64,000 nucleotides of DNA, taken from contig NC_073746.1 of NCBI RefSeq assembly GCF_029784135.1, positions 35,569,378-35,633,377 of the forward strand, written 5' to 3'. Positions within the stretch are counted from its first letter, which is position 1, and each line of letters begins with the position of its first letter. Of the stretch, positions 46,578 to 59,307 are shown one piece after another. The notes under the pieces were generated by a model, which searched no databases, was not told the DNA's origin, and saw nothing but the letters and a program-made list of their open reading frames with translations. The translations under genes and the position numbers were made by a program. This stretch comes from Toxorhynchites rutilus septentrionalis (Eukaryota > Arthropoda > Insecta > Diptera > Culicidae).

Positions 46578-47320
46578 GACAGCCAACTCGAGCATTTCGA
46601 CGGCCGAAGCTCTATAACCGCGACTAGGTAGACTGGTGCATCAGCAACAACGCGCTCAGCAAAGTTACTCTTGCAGAGAAATCGGCGAATACTTCCTACG
46701 AGGAATTGCAGGCCAGCACGGTTTGAGCGGGACTTTGTTTTTCCCTGAACTTTTCCTCCTTTGCCACCTCCAAATATTGCTGCTAGTGTTGGCTTGTTGA
46801 TGCGATGCGATACAACCACATTGATGTACAGTCTTGACGAAAATGTTCGCTTTCGGAGCGGAGCGGGAATTTTTAAGCTGGCTGGCTGACTGGAGAAATA
46901 CATGGGGTGTGACTAACGACATAATTTTTTCCTTCTTCTTTCTTCTCATTTGCTTTGAAAGAACGATATGCGCGGTGGCTTGCTACGATTGCTTTCGCAG
47001 TGACCGTTGAAGACGGAACACCTACAAAGGAAGGACAATAGTTACTTGAAAGGCTTTGGTCCGAATTTCATAAGGTGGAAGTCGAAGAAGTGTCTTATAA
47101 TTAGAACAAGCCAATGAGCAATATATCTGAAAAAAGGAAGAACGTCACGCAACACAGACCAAAAAGCTTTTCCAAAGAATGTTTCTTGCTTACTGCTAAA
47201 CAACTCGAAATTAACCAAATGTTGTTCTTGTCGAAAATTACAAAAAAAAAACTCCTTTTTCAAATAGAAGAAACATTATTTTTTTTATTCAATGTTCAAA
47301 CATATATATTTCCAATTTTA
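46578..47320. other. Unassigned DNA
   Basis: I see no recognised gene. Open frames at 46472-46949 on the minus strand overlap and have no known domain. Confidence 0.35.
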
Positions 47321-47324
47321 AATC

Positions 47325-47585
47325 AGGTTGCATTATGTTTTGTAAAGTAGGCGCGTTCTTTAGCTTCCTCCTTAACACTGCTCATCAACTTCTGCGCCGA
47401 ACCTTCTCCAACCATTTTACTTCTTCAGGAGAATCCTTCATAAATTTTCCAACACTGTGCGTTGATTTTCATATGTTTTTTTCAGTTGATTCTTAGCCTT
47501 CGTTAAAAGAGGGCAGGGTCCATAAAAACGTGACCTGTTTTCTGATTTGACACCCTTAATGTAAGACGTAGTCCTACGTCAAAAC
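47325..47585 (-). pseudogene. Tc1/mariner (DD37-type) transposase C-terminal relic
   Basis: On the minus strand the translation reads DSPEEVKWLEKV, then after a frame change SAQKLMSSVKEEAKERAYFT, KHNAT, stop. This resembles the C-terminus of DD37E-type transposases (a '-KLM-SVK-KVR-' pattern). A GACGTAGTCCTACGTC motif at 47565-47580 and a TCAAATCAGAAAACAGGTCA phrase (reverse) lie immediately upstream. No catalytic residue is left. Confidence 0.5.
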
Positions 47586-49435
47586 CGGGCCCATGAGAAA
47601 TGCTACTATTTGTTTATTTTCTCGCGTCGCGATTCATCCTGCACGTTCACAATCAATAATACCGGTTTTTTAATCGTGCGTTGGCTGAACTGTTTAATTA
47701 TTCCTAATTCAAGGTGTTTGATGTCTTGAAACGATTTGGAGAACATCTGACCATCGACAGGAAACTCCAAAGTGGTAGAAAATATAGCCAGTTCAACTTC
47801 AAATCGTTCGAAACCTCGTGAAAACCTTCAAGAGTAGTGTCATCCGAAAAGGTTGTGTCGCGTGTGTCGCGTTTTCGTGTATAATTCGAATGTAGCGCTT
47901 TTTGGAACAGGCAATACAAATATTTAGATGCTGAAGACACTTTGCGGAAGGGTTTAGGGTTTTCGAAAATTTTGGATATGTTTGACAAAGAACTTTGATT
48001 TGGTTTGAGTCATTTTTTATTATAAAACGTTTATGACTTAAACATTGAGTCTTGACTTTTCTGTTTTCCTAATATTGATCAGCGTACAAAAATCATTTCT
48101 ACTGATGCGAACACGCAATATAACTAGAAGGCTTCACAAATTCGTTACATTCAAGAAATTTGTTTTCCATTTCTTAAAATATTTGCACACAACGATTTAC
48201 AACTAGTACATTATTCACCATTCAATTTCTGTAATGTATATGAAAAGGATTTAATTACTCATGTTACTTTGAATCTCTACCCATTCAGAAAAAGATTTTA
48301 ATACAATATTGTTATGTTTCTGCTTGACTAGTCTTTAATTTTTCATTGTACACCAACGCAGTATCGTGAAAGTTTTCCACAGTTTTGAAAAATTTAACAT
48401 CTTGTATTTCACCTGAATCAACTAGTTTTTACGGAGGACAATTTTTTCCACGGGTTCTAAATCAGAAAACATGTCACGTTTTCATAAAATAGTTTTCATG
48501 TGAATAGTTATTTTAGCTGCGAGCAGATGTTGATGGTTTGCATACCAATTGTATTGGAAATTCTCCTGATATGTTGTACATTACGATACCCTAAATGGTA
48601 AATGTTTCGAATGGTTTAAATTAACAAAAAATGCGCAACATACTCATATTCCTATACGTTTGTTCTGTGCATTCCTGTGCCTACTTACCCGTGCTTTTTA
48701 CACTGAGGAGTGAGTGTAGCCGTGAGGTATAATTTTTGTATACTATTGCGAATGAGGCGTGCCTTAATCACTAGCTCGAAATGCAAATGCAGCGTTCGTT
48801 CGTACAGACATAGTGAAGAGAGAAGATATTGCAAACTAGTTCCGCCCATTTATAGGTTATTAAAAGAGCAGTCCTTCTTAATATTAACGCCATTGGCGAC
48901 CGGCTTGATCACGTTCATTCGATTCTTAAGTTAATATGATTTAGTAAAGATATAATTTCAAATCAGAGCGAAGCAACCACATGTTTGCGCAAAGACCGTC
49001 TCGGTGACTGCTCAATTGAAACTCTTACTCGTTCCACTTTGTCGGACGTTCTTCAACTCCTGTACCGTTCAATTGAGCTTCCTTTATCGATCACATAAAT
49101 CAACCACGTTTGAATTGCTTTAAGCATAGATGACCGATTCTGAGTGGGGAGTGTCAAAATTCAGTGGCAGATATATAGTCTCATTCAAGTAGTCATATAA
49201 ATGTTTGAAAGTAAGTAATCTCTAGTGAGAAACAACCATAGTTTAAGATATGATTTTGCAAATAAATCATAGCTAAATAGAACATCATTATATAATAATT
49301 ATTTTTCTTTATACTCAAAATACGGTACAAGTTGATAAAAAACAGGACAATCAAAAATGACCAAAAAACGGTACGTATGGTTAGCCTACCAAAATCTCAA
49401 AAATAAATTTTGGAGATCCGTAGGGTTGTAGGGTT
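47586..49435. other. AT-rich DNA with repeat traces
   Basis: No gene. 48460-48730 shares AAATCAGAAAACATGTCACG, TTGTACATTACGAT and GTATACTATTGCGAATGAG-like phrases with 28095-28340, so both are decayed copies of one repeat. The remainder shows nothing definable. Confidence 0.4.
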
Positions 49436-49440
49436 GTTGT

Positions 49441-49717
49441 GCTCCCGTGGCCGAGTGGTTAGCGTCATAACTAACAAGCCGGGTGTTCGGGTTCGATTCC
49501 CGTTCTGGTCGGGGGAATTTTTCGTCAAAGAAATTTCCTCCGACTTGCACTGTGCTCACGCGTATTCTAGAGCTCGCCACTCAGAATGCATTCAAGGCGT
49601 GTTATTTGGCATAGAAATCTCAACTAAGTACTAATAAAAATGACGCAAGTAATACTACGTTGAGACGGCGAAGTTCCTCTAGGAACGTTAGTGCCATTGA
49701 AGAAGAAGAAGAAGAAG
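49441..49717 (+). mobile_element. SINE family 1, second full copy
   Basis: Head CCGTGGCCGAGTGGTTAGCG, B box GGTTCGATTCC, body CGACTTGCACTGTGCTCACG, then CGTTGAGACGGCGAAGTTCC. It ends in a long GAAGAAGAAG tail. AGGGTTGTA-like sequence occurs on both sides (about 49422-49430 and 49716-49724), a probable target duplication. It is close to the copy at 16650-16918. Confidence 0.85.
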
Positions 49718-50034
49718 GGTTGTACGAAAATCACTGTTAAACTAGCAGATTCGTTAGAGATGGATCATTTACATCCTTGTAGAGCGAAAATAAATTGGAT
49801 AAGCGAAATACACAACTATTAACCAACACGCTAACGGAGTTAATTAGCCTATTATTTAATAAGTCACACATCAAGAGATTCCCGCGTTCTAGCCTCTATG
49901 TTATGCAAGTACACCACGAGTGAGACTGGATGTTGTACGCGAAGAGGTTAAGACGGTTTTCATCGGAAGAAAGTGATGCTCTTTGTTTGATGGGATTGAT
50001 ACGATCAATATGATAAACATATTGTCCTAAAACA

Positions 50035-51301
50035 TATTGGGTTGGGGAAAAATAAATGTCGTATATTGTCAATATATGGCAACACTTGACAATATCTTGT
50101 GTTGTACTTATCGCATCGGGTCATACTATACGGCTATTTAAAGACGACAATCTGTGCTACAAGTGTTGTGATTGTCCTTTTCAGTCTCAAGTTATAGCGC
50201 GTCAAAGATGGAATCCACCAAGTAAGAAATTCGCCATATTTTACGTTTTTACTACCTGCGAGGTAAAACTGCAACGAAGGCGGCCGAAAAAAATCGTGTA
50301 GTTTATGGACCCGACACTGTAACGATTCGCACAGCACAGCGTTGGTTTGATCGATTTCGTTCCGGTGTAGTGGCTGTCGAAGATACACCGAATATACTGG
50401 TAGGCCAATAGCCGTGGAAACCGATAAAATCGTTGAAATCATCCAGGTAGACCGACATGTGAACACTCGCTCGATTGGCCAGGAGCTGGGTATAGACTAT
50501 AAAACCGTTTGGAACCATTTGCAGAAGATTGGATTCCAAAAAAAAGCTAGATGTATGGGTGCCACATGAGTTGACGCAAAAAAATCTTTTAGACCGAATC
50601 AACGCCTGCGATGCACTGCTGAAACGGAATGAACTGGACCCATTTTTGAAAAAGATGGTGACTGGTGATGAAAAGTGGATCACGTACGAGAACCTAAAGC
50701 GATAAAAGTCGTGGTCGAAGCGCGGTGAGCCGGCCCAAACCATCGCCAAGCCCGGATTGACGGCCAGGAAGGTTTTGCAGTGTGTTTGATGGGATTGGAA
50801 GGGAGCTGCTCAACTATGGCCAGACCCTCAACTCGGTTCTCTACTGTGAGCAGCTTGACCGTTTAAAGCAGGCGATTGACCAGAAGCGACCAGAAATGAT
50901 CAATAGGAATGGTGTTGTTTTCCACCAGGACAACGCTCGGCGTCATACATCTTTGACGACCCGCCAGAAGCTACGGGAGCTCGGATGGGATGTCCTATTG
51001 TCCCACCGTATAGCCCGGACCTGGCTCCAAGTGATTATCATCTTTTCCGGTCCATGCAAAACGCTCTTGGTGATACTAAGTTGGTCTCAAAAGAGCCTTG
51101 CGAAAACTGGCTGTCTGAGTTTTTTTGCAAATAAGGAGAGGCGGGGGTTATAAGGGGGGATAATGAAGTTGCCTTCTAAATGGCAACGAGTTTGCGAACA
51201 AAACGGCGCATATTTGACTTAAATTGGATAATTTTAAGAATGTTAAATAAAGCGTCAAATTTCGATCAGAAATTCGACATTTCTTTTTTCCCAACCCTAT
51301 A
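50035..51301 (+). mobile_element. mariner (DD34D) element with both ends
   Basis: Element 50037-51299 (1263 bp), close to the usual ~1.3 kb of mariner. Its ends are TTGGGTTGGGGAAAAATAAA and, inverted, TAGGGTTGGGAAAAAAGAAA, with TA at 50035-50036 and 51300-51301. It lies about 6 kb upstream of the dac start region. Confidence 0.9.
50211..51260 (+). pseudogene. mariner transposase, nearly complete but broken
   Basis: The gene starts at about 50211 (MESTK, then IRHILRFYYLRGKTATK-type helix-turn-helix). Recognisable blocks follow: YGPDTVTIRTAQRWFDRFRS, TRSIGQELGIDYKTVWNHLQ, KMVTGDEKWITYENL (first aspartate), FHQDNARRHTSLTTRQKL (second aspartate), and SPDLAPSDYHLF (third aspartate, 34 residues on). 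Lesions include frameshifts near 50300, 50390 and 50545, a TAA in the YENLKR-KSWSKRG block (50702-50704), a stop/frameshift near 50785 and a one-base loss near 51005. All three catalytic aspartates can still be read across frames. The C-terminus ends LPSKWQRVCEQNGAYLT at about 51220. Confidence 0.9.
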
Positions 51302-53640
51302 TGAAGATAGTTCAAAACAAAAATCCCAAAGTTCATCCACTCAACATGATCCTCACTGCTTGCATTTCTCGCTGGCAGCACGGCCCCAACAACTTGCAGC
51401 ACATCGAACACTTCAAGCCAAATCGTGGCTTGCTCAACGTGTAATATATGCTGTGTCTATACTCTCTCTATACGCGCGCTGGAAGCAGAAGCAGCATGCC
51501 AGAGCTAGCAGTCACAGCAAATGTGCGATCCACCGCTTCAGCATTAGCAACAGCATCATCGAGGAAAAAGGCTAGAGAAACAAAGAGAGAGCGCTAGAGT
51601 GAGAGCGAGCACCGAAAGCATGGTAATGCGAAGAGCGCGCGTGGTGTACAGAAAAATCAGACACTCGGTTCGAATTGTATGTATTTAATGCTCTGCGGGC
51701 TTTTATTCCGTTCTCTCTGTATTTCGTTTATTATTCGAATTGGAAAATTTTATTTTATTTGTATTCTCGGTGAGTTCTGTAAATGTTAGTTAGTTGCCTC
51801 TCCGTTACGAATGTTTCCGTCATGCGCTTGTGAATACACAACCAACGACAGAAATATATGCCACTGCCGCAATCGTACTTCGTCGTTGCTTCGGGTTTTT
51901 TTTTCTGTCTGCCTGCCTTTGCCTTCGCATTCGGTACATTCCCTGCACATTGGGCACATTCACTGGGTACGAGCAGTGCGGGAACAAAAAGAAGCACCTC
52001 GACGCGATGGGCGTGGCCTAGCCGTGTACGGCGGGCGTTTGGCTCGAATGGTTCGTTGGTGCTTGACGGCGAACACACCTCTCGCGTTCGGGCTTCTTCG
52101 TGGCTTGTTCGCTTCCACGGTGTTCGGTCGTGTGTGGAATAGTTTTTCCTGCCGGGCCGTTGCCTCCTTTTCTTCATTATTTGCCCGAAGTGTATTGCAT
52201 ATTTAATGTTTATTTTATATGATTATTTTTCTTGCGTTCCTCCTCACGCTTCTGCTGGGGGTTTTACTGCTGCTGCTGCTGCTGCTGCCATTTTTCGGAT
52301 TTGAAAACGCAAACAGCAAAATAAGTACCTTTCGGGATCTCTCTGGTTATGGTTTCGTGTGCTGCTTTTTCCATCGTAACGTTATACTTCTTTTTGTTGT
52401 TGTTGTTGTACGTCGTCTTCGATTGGTATTTGCATGTTGTGTTTGTCGTTTTTGTAAAACTTGTGTGTGCGCGGAGAAAAGGCTCCTCCATCTCTCCTCC
52501 GCAGCCGATGTGTGTAATTGGAAGAAATCACACCCAATCGGCACCCCCGGAACCACGTTTCACGTCCCACCAACCCGTCTGCGGGATCAAGTGCTATATT
52601 ATACATATACATTCGCATCATTTTTCTTCGTTTGGAATGACGCTGCAGGATTTTTTTTTCTCTCCACTGGTTAATATTCAAAAACAATACTTTATCATAA
52701 AAGTTTCGACCGTTCTTGTTCTTGTGATTGCTGCGAAGGAGAGTGGACAGGAAACGCCGCAGCCCGTGTGTGAGTTGCTATGAGGCGGCGAGGCAAGGGA
52801 AAAAGTTTTTGAGAACCGCAAATTTTGGATTACTTTTTTGCATTTCCATAATCATTACCCTCACCCGGCATCGATGAAAAATCGAAGATTTTCGGGGCTT
52901 GTTTTTTTCTCATTCGGAAGGAAGCACAAAAAATGGAGACGACGCGCGGACCATTATTGGAAGATGAAGCTAACGATAGGGATTGACGCATTTCTGCGGA
53001 AAGCTTCTGGGTAAAATATTGGAGGATACATTCCTCTGTCGGGCAGCTGAAACAGAAAAACCAACGCCGCGCACATCAGAAAATGGGCAAATTCGGGCCC
53101 ATGCAAGACAAGAACAAGAGAAAAAAAAACAAGCAAACAAAAAACAATGATGCGAAATAAGTTGCAGACATGTTTCTTTAATTCTTGGGAAATAATAATC
53201 TTCGAGCGGGATGTGTCGGCTCGATTCGGCGGAGTTGTTGTGGAGTGATGACCGCGGGCGATGAATCGGGAAAAAGGAAAATGGAGTAGAAGCGACCAGA
53301 GAGGCGGAGGTAGCATTCCGCAACATCAGTTTCCGACATAATGGACGTTGATGACAATCATTACCGAGGCACCGAAGAGACGATCGATGGATGGTGAATT
53401 GCCATTGGACGATTTGTGCTTCAGATGGTGTTGTTCGCTCAGAGGCAGAACCCAGTATGGGAAGTTTGAGTTCGAGTGCTTCGAAATTGTCAAAATATAC
53501 AGTCTGAATGTGAATGCAGATGCACTCAAATGTATTTTTCGATCACAGACATTGTTTACAATTTTAGAACAGCAGATCAGGGTCAGTAAAATTAAGGTCG
53601 ATAATTACCCTCCAGATAGTTGTTCTGAGTGAGTTTCGAC
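51302..53640. other. Low-repeat GC-richer block upstream of dac
   Basis: No mobile element recognised. 51430-52180 is GC-rich for this window and contains GAGAGAGCGC / GAGAGCGAG runs at 51585-51610, similar to GAGA-factor sites. A CTG/CAG tract is at 52268-52289. Long overlapping open frames (up to about 150 codons) occur on both strands with low-complexity translations and no domain, so I call no gene. It could be a distal promoter or regulatory region of dac. Confidence 0.4.
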
Positions 53641-54885
53641 TTATTTTCTAGATTATTGTATCCGATATCACTGATCTTGTGGAAATTCGATGTGAAAAAT
53701 TGTTTTCCAACATATAAATTAATCTGTGGACAAAGTGCATTCCAAAAGGTCCAAAAAGCTCTTCCTAACAAAGCTACTGTAGTTTAATCTTGAAGTGCTC
53801 GATTTAAGGTTCGAATTCGATATCTTTATCCGCGATAACATTAATTTTACTGAGATTCGGTAAACTTTGCTACACGGTAACCGTTCAATCACAAAAAAAA
53901 ACACATTGCAGCAAAATGCAGCAGAGAAATTTTTATTCATTTTTTCAAGTTGTAAATTTGTGACAAAAGATCAATCAGAAGATGAAATGTATATAGTTTT
54001 AAGCTAAAGATTTCTGGTTTTGGAATAAACTACTTTTATACAGATATTTTGCTTCAATGTGTGTATCTGTGATATACAAATATATTGGGTGTGAAACAAA
54101 AATCGATTTTTTGAGGTTTCTTCGAAGATTGTTTTCCCAGACAAAGCATAATACTCAGACAAAGGTTTCAGCATAATTTTTCCTTTAGACAATACTTTTG
54201 TTCCAACAGATACAGAATCCAATGTTTTAAAATGAAATCCAAACGATAGAACCTGTCGAAAAAAATCCAACCCGGTTAGATGCTTGACTAATCTGGAAGT
54301 AGATCCATATCTAAATGTTCCTAGGAGAATTCCGGGTAGAACTGACACACTCTGATTTTTACAATTTATTTTTTGTTGCATATTGTCCGATGGCTCCTTT
54401 ACACACTTGTCATTTTTTACGTTTCTGCTGCTGAAGTCACGTTGCTGTCAAAACAAACAATGAATCGAAACTGGTCAGCAAACAGGAAACAATCCGTGTA
54501 AAAATTCGCTAGTGGAATTAAAGTGTTTTAGTAGGTAAATTTTGTAAGGCTCGATACTTTTTGTAAGTTTTTTGTTCATCTCAGATCATTGCTTTCAGTA
54601 TTCTTATCGATGCTGCAAAATTTTGTTCTGAAATTTCGGGGTAAAACCGACACTTTCAGTCAGAATGAAACCGACACCTAGTTTGTGTTCCACTGACAAG
54701 AAGAATGCGTCAAAACCGCCAGAACAAAAACGACTACCAGGGCTCATGCTATCTCTGGATCAACGCTCATCGGCCACATCTCCGGTGGATACTCACCTAA
54801 TCTCGGGTCAATACTCTGGATCTGCTGCAGGAATTTATCCATCACCTTCTTTTTCGAGCTTAAAGAACCCTTTTCTATGAGATTC
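53641..54885. other. Unassigned AT-rich DNA
   Basis: No recognised gene. A 125-codon minus-strand frame at 54004-54381 lacks any domain I know. The stretch may include parts of the pogo-type element found just downstream, because no boundary is visible. Confidence 0.35.
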
Positions 54886-54889
54886 ATAT

Positions 54890-55110
54890 TACCGATATCC
54901 GTCTTCTTGCTTTGGAATTGCTGAAAAAAAAAGTGAAATACCCTATCAATAAGGAATAAAATATTTGCTGGCTGACATTTATAGACCGGATTGGTTTCGC
55001 AAATCTGAGGCTACATCAGTAGCAGAAGCTATGGGATTCAATAAACCATCAGTGTTCACTGCAATGCTAAATGCTTTTTTTGCAATCGAAATAGATGAAT
55101 TTGTTTTCTC
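54890..55110 (+). pseudogene. pogo/Tigger-type (CENP-B-like) DNA-binding fragment
   Basis: Across two frames the sequence reads LALELLKKKVKYPINKE-like, then stop/frame change, then FRKSEATSVAEAMGFNKPSV followed by FTAMLNAFF. The phrase 'RKSEATS-A-A-GFNK' is characteristic of the second helix-turn-helix of CENP-B/jerky/Tigger proteins (HTH_Tnp_Tc5). The catalytic DDE domain is not recognisable downstream. The pogo-type MITEs at 37119-37393 and 39332-39625 may derive from such elements. Confidence 0.55.
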
Positions 55111-55839
55111 ATCATTCAAAATCTGTCCAATTAGATTACATATCATTTGCAAACTATCCTTCTTCCCACTCCTGAAGTGCCCATATGGATAAACAGTACT
55201 TTGTGAACATCCTTAGTTCTGGGTGTGCTATCTAAATTCCCGACAAAAAAGAAACAGAGGAACAGAGTTCGAAGTCGAACATTTTTTGGTGACTTCTGAA
55301 ATGCTGTCACTTTGTGAAAAATGAACGCATGGAGAAGAAATGTGAATCACTCTAAAGCTTCATGTTTTGGGATAGTTTACGTACATGTATTCATTTTAGT
55401 GTGTGTAGTGGACAAACATATCGGGAAGATATTAAAAATCTATTTAATTCAATTTTTTTTCAAAGAGTTTGTGGACTAACACAATTTTTCGTCAACTTTA
55501 TCAATAGCAAATCCATTTAACCCTAATCAAGCAGCTTACACTTGATCCCTATACCGTTCCTGGAGGACCTTTTAATACACAGAGATATTTTTAGTTGAAT
55601 AAAAAATTTCCTCTTCGTGTTCAAGAACGAATGAGTCAGTAAATAATGATCGCACTGCAAATCCTGGCAACACTGGCAGAAAACTGTCACACAGTGAAAT
55701 TTTATGTAGGGTCCGAAGTGGAATTGGGATAGCTCATTCAGAATTGTCGTAAACTATCTTTCATCAGATGGTTATATTGATTATTTCTGATTGTAGCAAA
55801 TCTCTTTTATGTTCTAAGTTGAAACTTTTGGACATTGCG

Positions 55840-56222
55840 TTCAATTCCCCATCAGTCAAGGATCTTCCCGGGTTGGAAATTTTCTTGACATGCCTTGAAA
55901 AAAACTTTGGGCCTGAAATTGAGACTATGACTATGTCAATGTCAATATGGATAGGAACATTGTTTGTTTTTTTTTCGCAGTTTATGCCTATTTCTAAGTG
56001 CACCCGTGGCCGAGCGTCTCACATTATCATGCCGGGTGTTCGGGTTCGACTACCGTCCAGGCCGGGGAATTTTTCTTTCTAATGTTCTATTGATAGATAT
56101 TTATGCCTGCAACAGAGCCAGTTCGCTTTTTTTTTGTTTTTAACATATCAAGAATGTTTGAAAATAAGTATTATCTATAAGATAAATCGTCCTGCTCAAA
56201 CCTTTGTAGGGGTATGAGGTGA
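55840..56222 (+). repeat. Compound dispersed repeat containing a SINE family 1 head
   Basis: 55845-55898 matches the tandem repeat unit of 3767-4165. 55998-56075 is a SINE family 1 head (CACCCGTGGCCGAGCGTCTC, B-box-like GGTTCGACTACC). The A box is shortened by deletion. 56185-56222 matches the right flank of the repeat split at 4175-4440 (CGTCCTGCTCAAACCTTTGT). The first and third blocks have the same order and orientation as at 3767-4440, so both loci probably carry the same compound element with different SINEs in it. Confidence 0.6.
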
Positions 56223-57060
56223 GCCCTCATCATCATTATCATCATCATAATTATGTTCGTGGTCGTGACTATGATTGGCCGATCTTGGATCGATTTATAG
56301 AAGATCGATCTTTTCCATTTCGATTTTTTGGATCGATTCTTTGGATTTTAGAAAAACTTTTTCTAGATTTGTTTATCATTGTAGCACGGACGGATTTCAT
56401 GGGATGTTTGCTAGCTGGGTTCTGAACAAATACCATTTGTTGGATTTGTAATAATAATTTTCAATTAATTTATTTGATTAATTCAATGACGTTTCAAGAT
56501 GAATCCTCTGGAAAAAACAATTTTTCTGAGCTTTAATTTTTTTGTGGCCTCCATAATGAGTAACAAAATTAAATGTCTCTGATGTTTGAATAGAAATATA
56601 AAATTTGTATTCCCTGTGTTGAGTATAGAGGAAACGTTGGAGGAAAACGCAGTTGAAAATTTGGGAATCTCCACTTTAATTCTAAAAACACACGTAACAT
56701 TGAACAAATATTTATATTTAAGACACTAATTAAACATTAAAAATGAACACGTAGTGGGTGAGCGCGCGTGATATGTTGGATTCCGACGGTGAGAAGGACT
56801 TGGGACCGACTGACCTACGATGATCATTGATCTGTTATCGGTTATCTCGTTGCTCTCTCGTCTTCTGGAGCTTTGGAAGCTGAGCTTTGGTTAGTGAGAA
56901 GAGAACTGACAGCATACGGGCGAAATAGGGTCGGAACCATTATCCAACACCCTGTTGAAAAAAACAACGGCTCTCATATAGAGTAAAGAAATCGTAAAAA
57001 ATAATTTGGTTTTTCAAATATCGATTCTTTGGTACCGATTTAATCAGTGGATCGATCTCC
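56223..57060. other. Unassigned DNA
   Basis: No gene recognised. A GATCGAT-rich stretch is at 56280-56340. Nothing definable up to the hAT copy. Confidence 0.35.
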
Positions 57061-57061
57061 A

Positions 57062-58006
57062 CGCTGACTTCGGCGTCTTCTATCAAACGTCACGGAATGC
57101 ATTGATTAAACAGGCATTTGAAATCGTTCGTGACTTCAGACTGCAGTAGCTGCACAACAAGAGGGAAAAAAAACCACTCGCAGAACCTGCAGAATAATGG
57201 AGCATCAAGAGAAAACGACGATTGTAGCAAACAAAGGTATTAACAGAGGGCATCAGAGGCAAATACATGACGATGATATTCGATGGTTTTCGTACTGTAC
57301 GCCCAACATCATTGAACTATGAACATGCGTTTTTCTCTCCTGGAAATTTCGTTCATGCGATCCGATTGAGATCAGAAAACGACAAAATTAACATTATTTG
57401 TGTCCCTAAGTAGTAGCAAAGTAGCTACTACCCTTAGAAAAATCCTCGGTCGAAAACTACTAAATACATTTGGAAATGCAAAATTAGTAGAATGAACAAA
57501 TTTTTTGTACATATTGTCAACAAACCCGCATCCCTACCAGAGATTAGTATATTTTACTCGATAACATTAGTAAGCTTGGATATTGTCATATCTGAAAATT
57601 GGTGAGAAAAGAGCGTATTAACCATTTTCATCGTTCCCATAAGGCAATACGGAGGTATAATAAGGATATAATTCTGATACGTGCATTTTCGGCGAGAAAA
57701 TGTAGCCGATATTGGGCTTCCGAATCATGGTTCTGCTTGACATATGTGTTTATTAGTACGGTCGAAAATGACTATAGATTGGTAGTATTTACCAAAAAAT
57801 TCGTTATATTTACTAATTATTTCTTTCAGTGTAAGTAGCAAAAACTTGAAGGATGTTTTCTTGTAAACTAATTATTATCATTTGTTCATAAAAATAGTTT
57901 ATTTCCAAGTGTTTTTTCACCGATAATTTACCGGTTTTACCGGTAAAGAAATTTTCATTACCGAATAACCGGTTATTGAAATTTTGGCACGGTAATGCAA
58001 TCCCTA
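57062..58006 (+). mobile_element. hAT relic, copy 2 (5'-truncated, opposite orientation)
   Basis: The plus strand here matches the minus strand of the 5075-6139 element: GACTTCGGCGTCTTCTATCA, AAACGTCACGGAATGC, GAGGGCATCAGAGGCAAAT, GACAAAATTAACATT, and the subterminal ACCGG-rich block ending in GCAATCCCTA at 58006. The translation starts DFGVFYQTSRNALIKQAFEI and is soon broken by stops. The 5' terminal repeat is missing. A ~400-bp segment (about 57420-57900) between these matches has no counterpart in copy 1. Confidence 0.8.
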
Positions 58007-59300
58007 TTTTTCAGTATACATCGATTTTTCATCTCACCAAAGGCCACCTAACATTTTTATTAAACATAATACCAACATTTGGATCGCTTTTTCTGCAATT
58101 TACTTCTGACAGAGACAGAGAATTTACTTCGGCAGCTACTGAGGGGATGTACTGTAACCAGTTGTGCATAGGGTCACTGAATCTGATGTTGACATCAATT
58201 ACCAACGAAACGTTATTTTTAGAACTGGCGCCAAAATCAAGAATCGGCTTCGGTTAAATAACAGATAATTTCTGATAATGTTTTTTCAATTCATTTATTC
58301 AAGGCAGTATTCTAGTCTAGAAATTAGAAAAAAAAAATCAAAAAGATTTTTCGTCATATTTCTGAAGCTTAGGCATTCAACAATAAACTCTAGAAAGGAC
58401 TTTTCGAAAATCCTACTATTTAACGAGCTATAGCCATTCAGTGATGCTGTATCTAACCTGGTACGGCCATAACAATGAACTTCAAATGCGAATTTTCGAA
58501 ACAAGTTTTTTCAAACTGGCGTACGCGGTATCTCAAGTTCGACTGAACCGATTCATGTGGAATTTATATGAATGTTATCTCTATACATTTCTCTATCGCA
58601 TGAATCAATATAAAATTACATTTTTAAAATTTTTCTATTTATTAAAAAAACCAGAAATGTAAGAAAAAACGTTTTAAATGGCATTTTTCTCTTTTCTCGG
58701 CCGCCATTTTGTCAAAAAACATGTTTTTACCTGTTTGAGGTTCATGCGATAGCGGCATTTTTACTGATTCAGAATCTGTTCGATTTTTATGTCTGGAATC
58801 GTGTACGCCATGGCACAAATTTTTTTTGAACCCCCTTAGTTCATCAGCTTGTAACTATTCTAATTATGAATATTTTTTTCCCGCTCAAATTTTGTTTTCT
58901 TGGTAAAGGATAGGTAAACAAATAATGGTATTATGGATACCAAATATATGTTTTGTTATATTTTTGCAGAGCTCGAAAACACGGTCGAAGTTCGTGTCTC
59001 TACACTAGAATACCCCCTTAATAAAAACGACTGCCTGACGGTACAAGATGAGTGCCCTGTTGCTGTGGGCTTCATACTGACATACAAAACAAAATGCTTT
59101 TGATGTTTGAATAGAAATATGATCACAGATTTTTTTGGGTATCATACAGATTATACAGATTTTTCAAAACAATGTTCCAATATAATTTATTTCAATATTT
59201 TGATGATAATGTCAAGATTTTTCTCATTTCGCCAAATTTTATTCATATGGCATTTGAGTCAGTCTGGATGAGAGTTATTTTGGCATTCATATGTAGCATA
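58007..59300. other. Unassigned AT-rich DNA
   Basis: No recognised gene. 58480-58760 is composed of AT-rich blocks reminiscent of 6420-7300, possibly traces of one MITE type. Confidence 0.35.
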
Positions 59301-59307
59301 ATACATC

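Noticed and set aside
51755..52206. Overlapping 130-140 codon frames on both strands
   Set aside because: The translations are low-complexity and antisense to one another; GC-rich non-coding DNA gives the same pattern.
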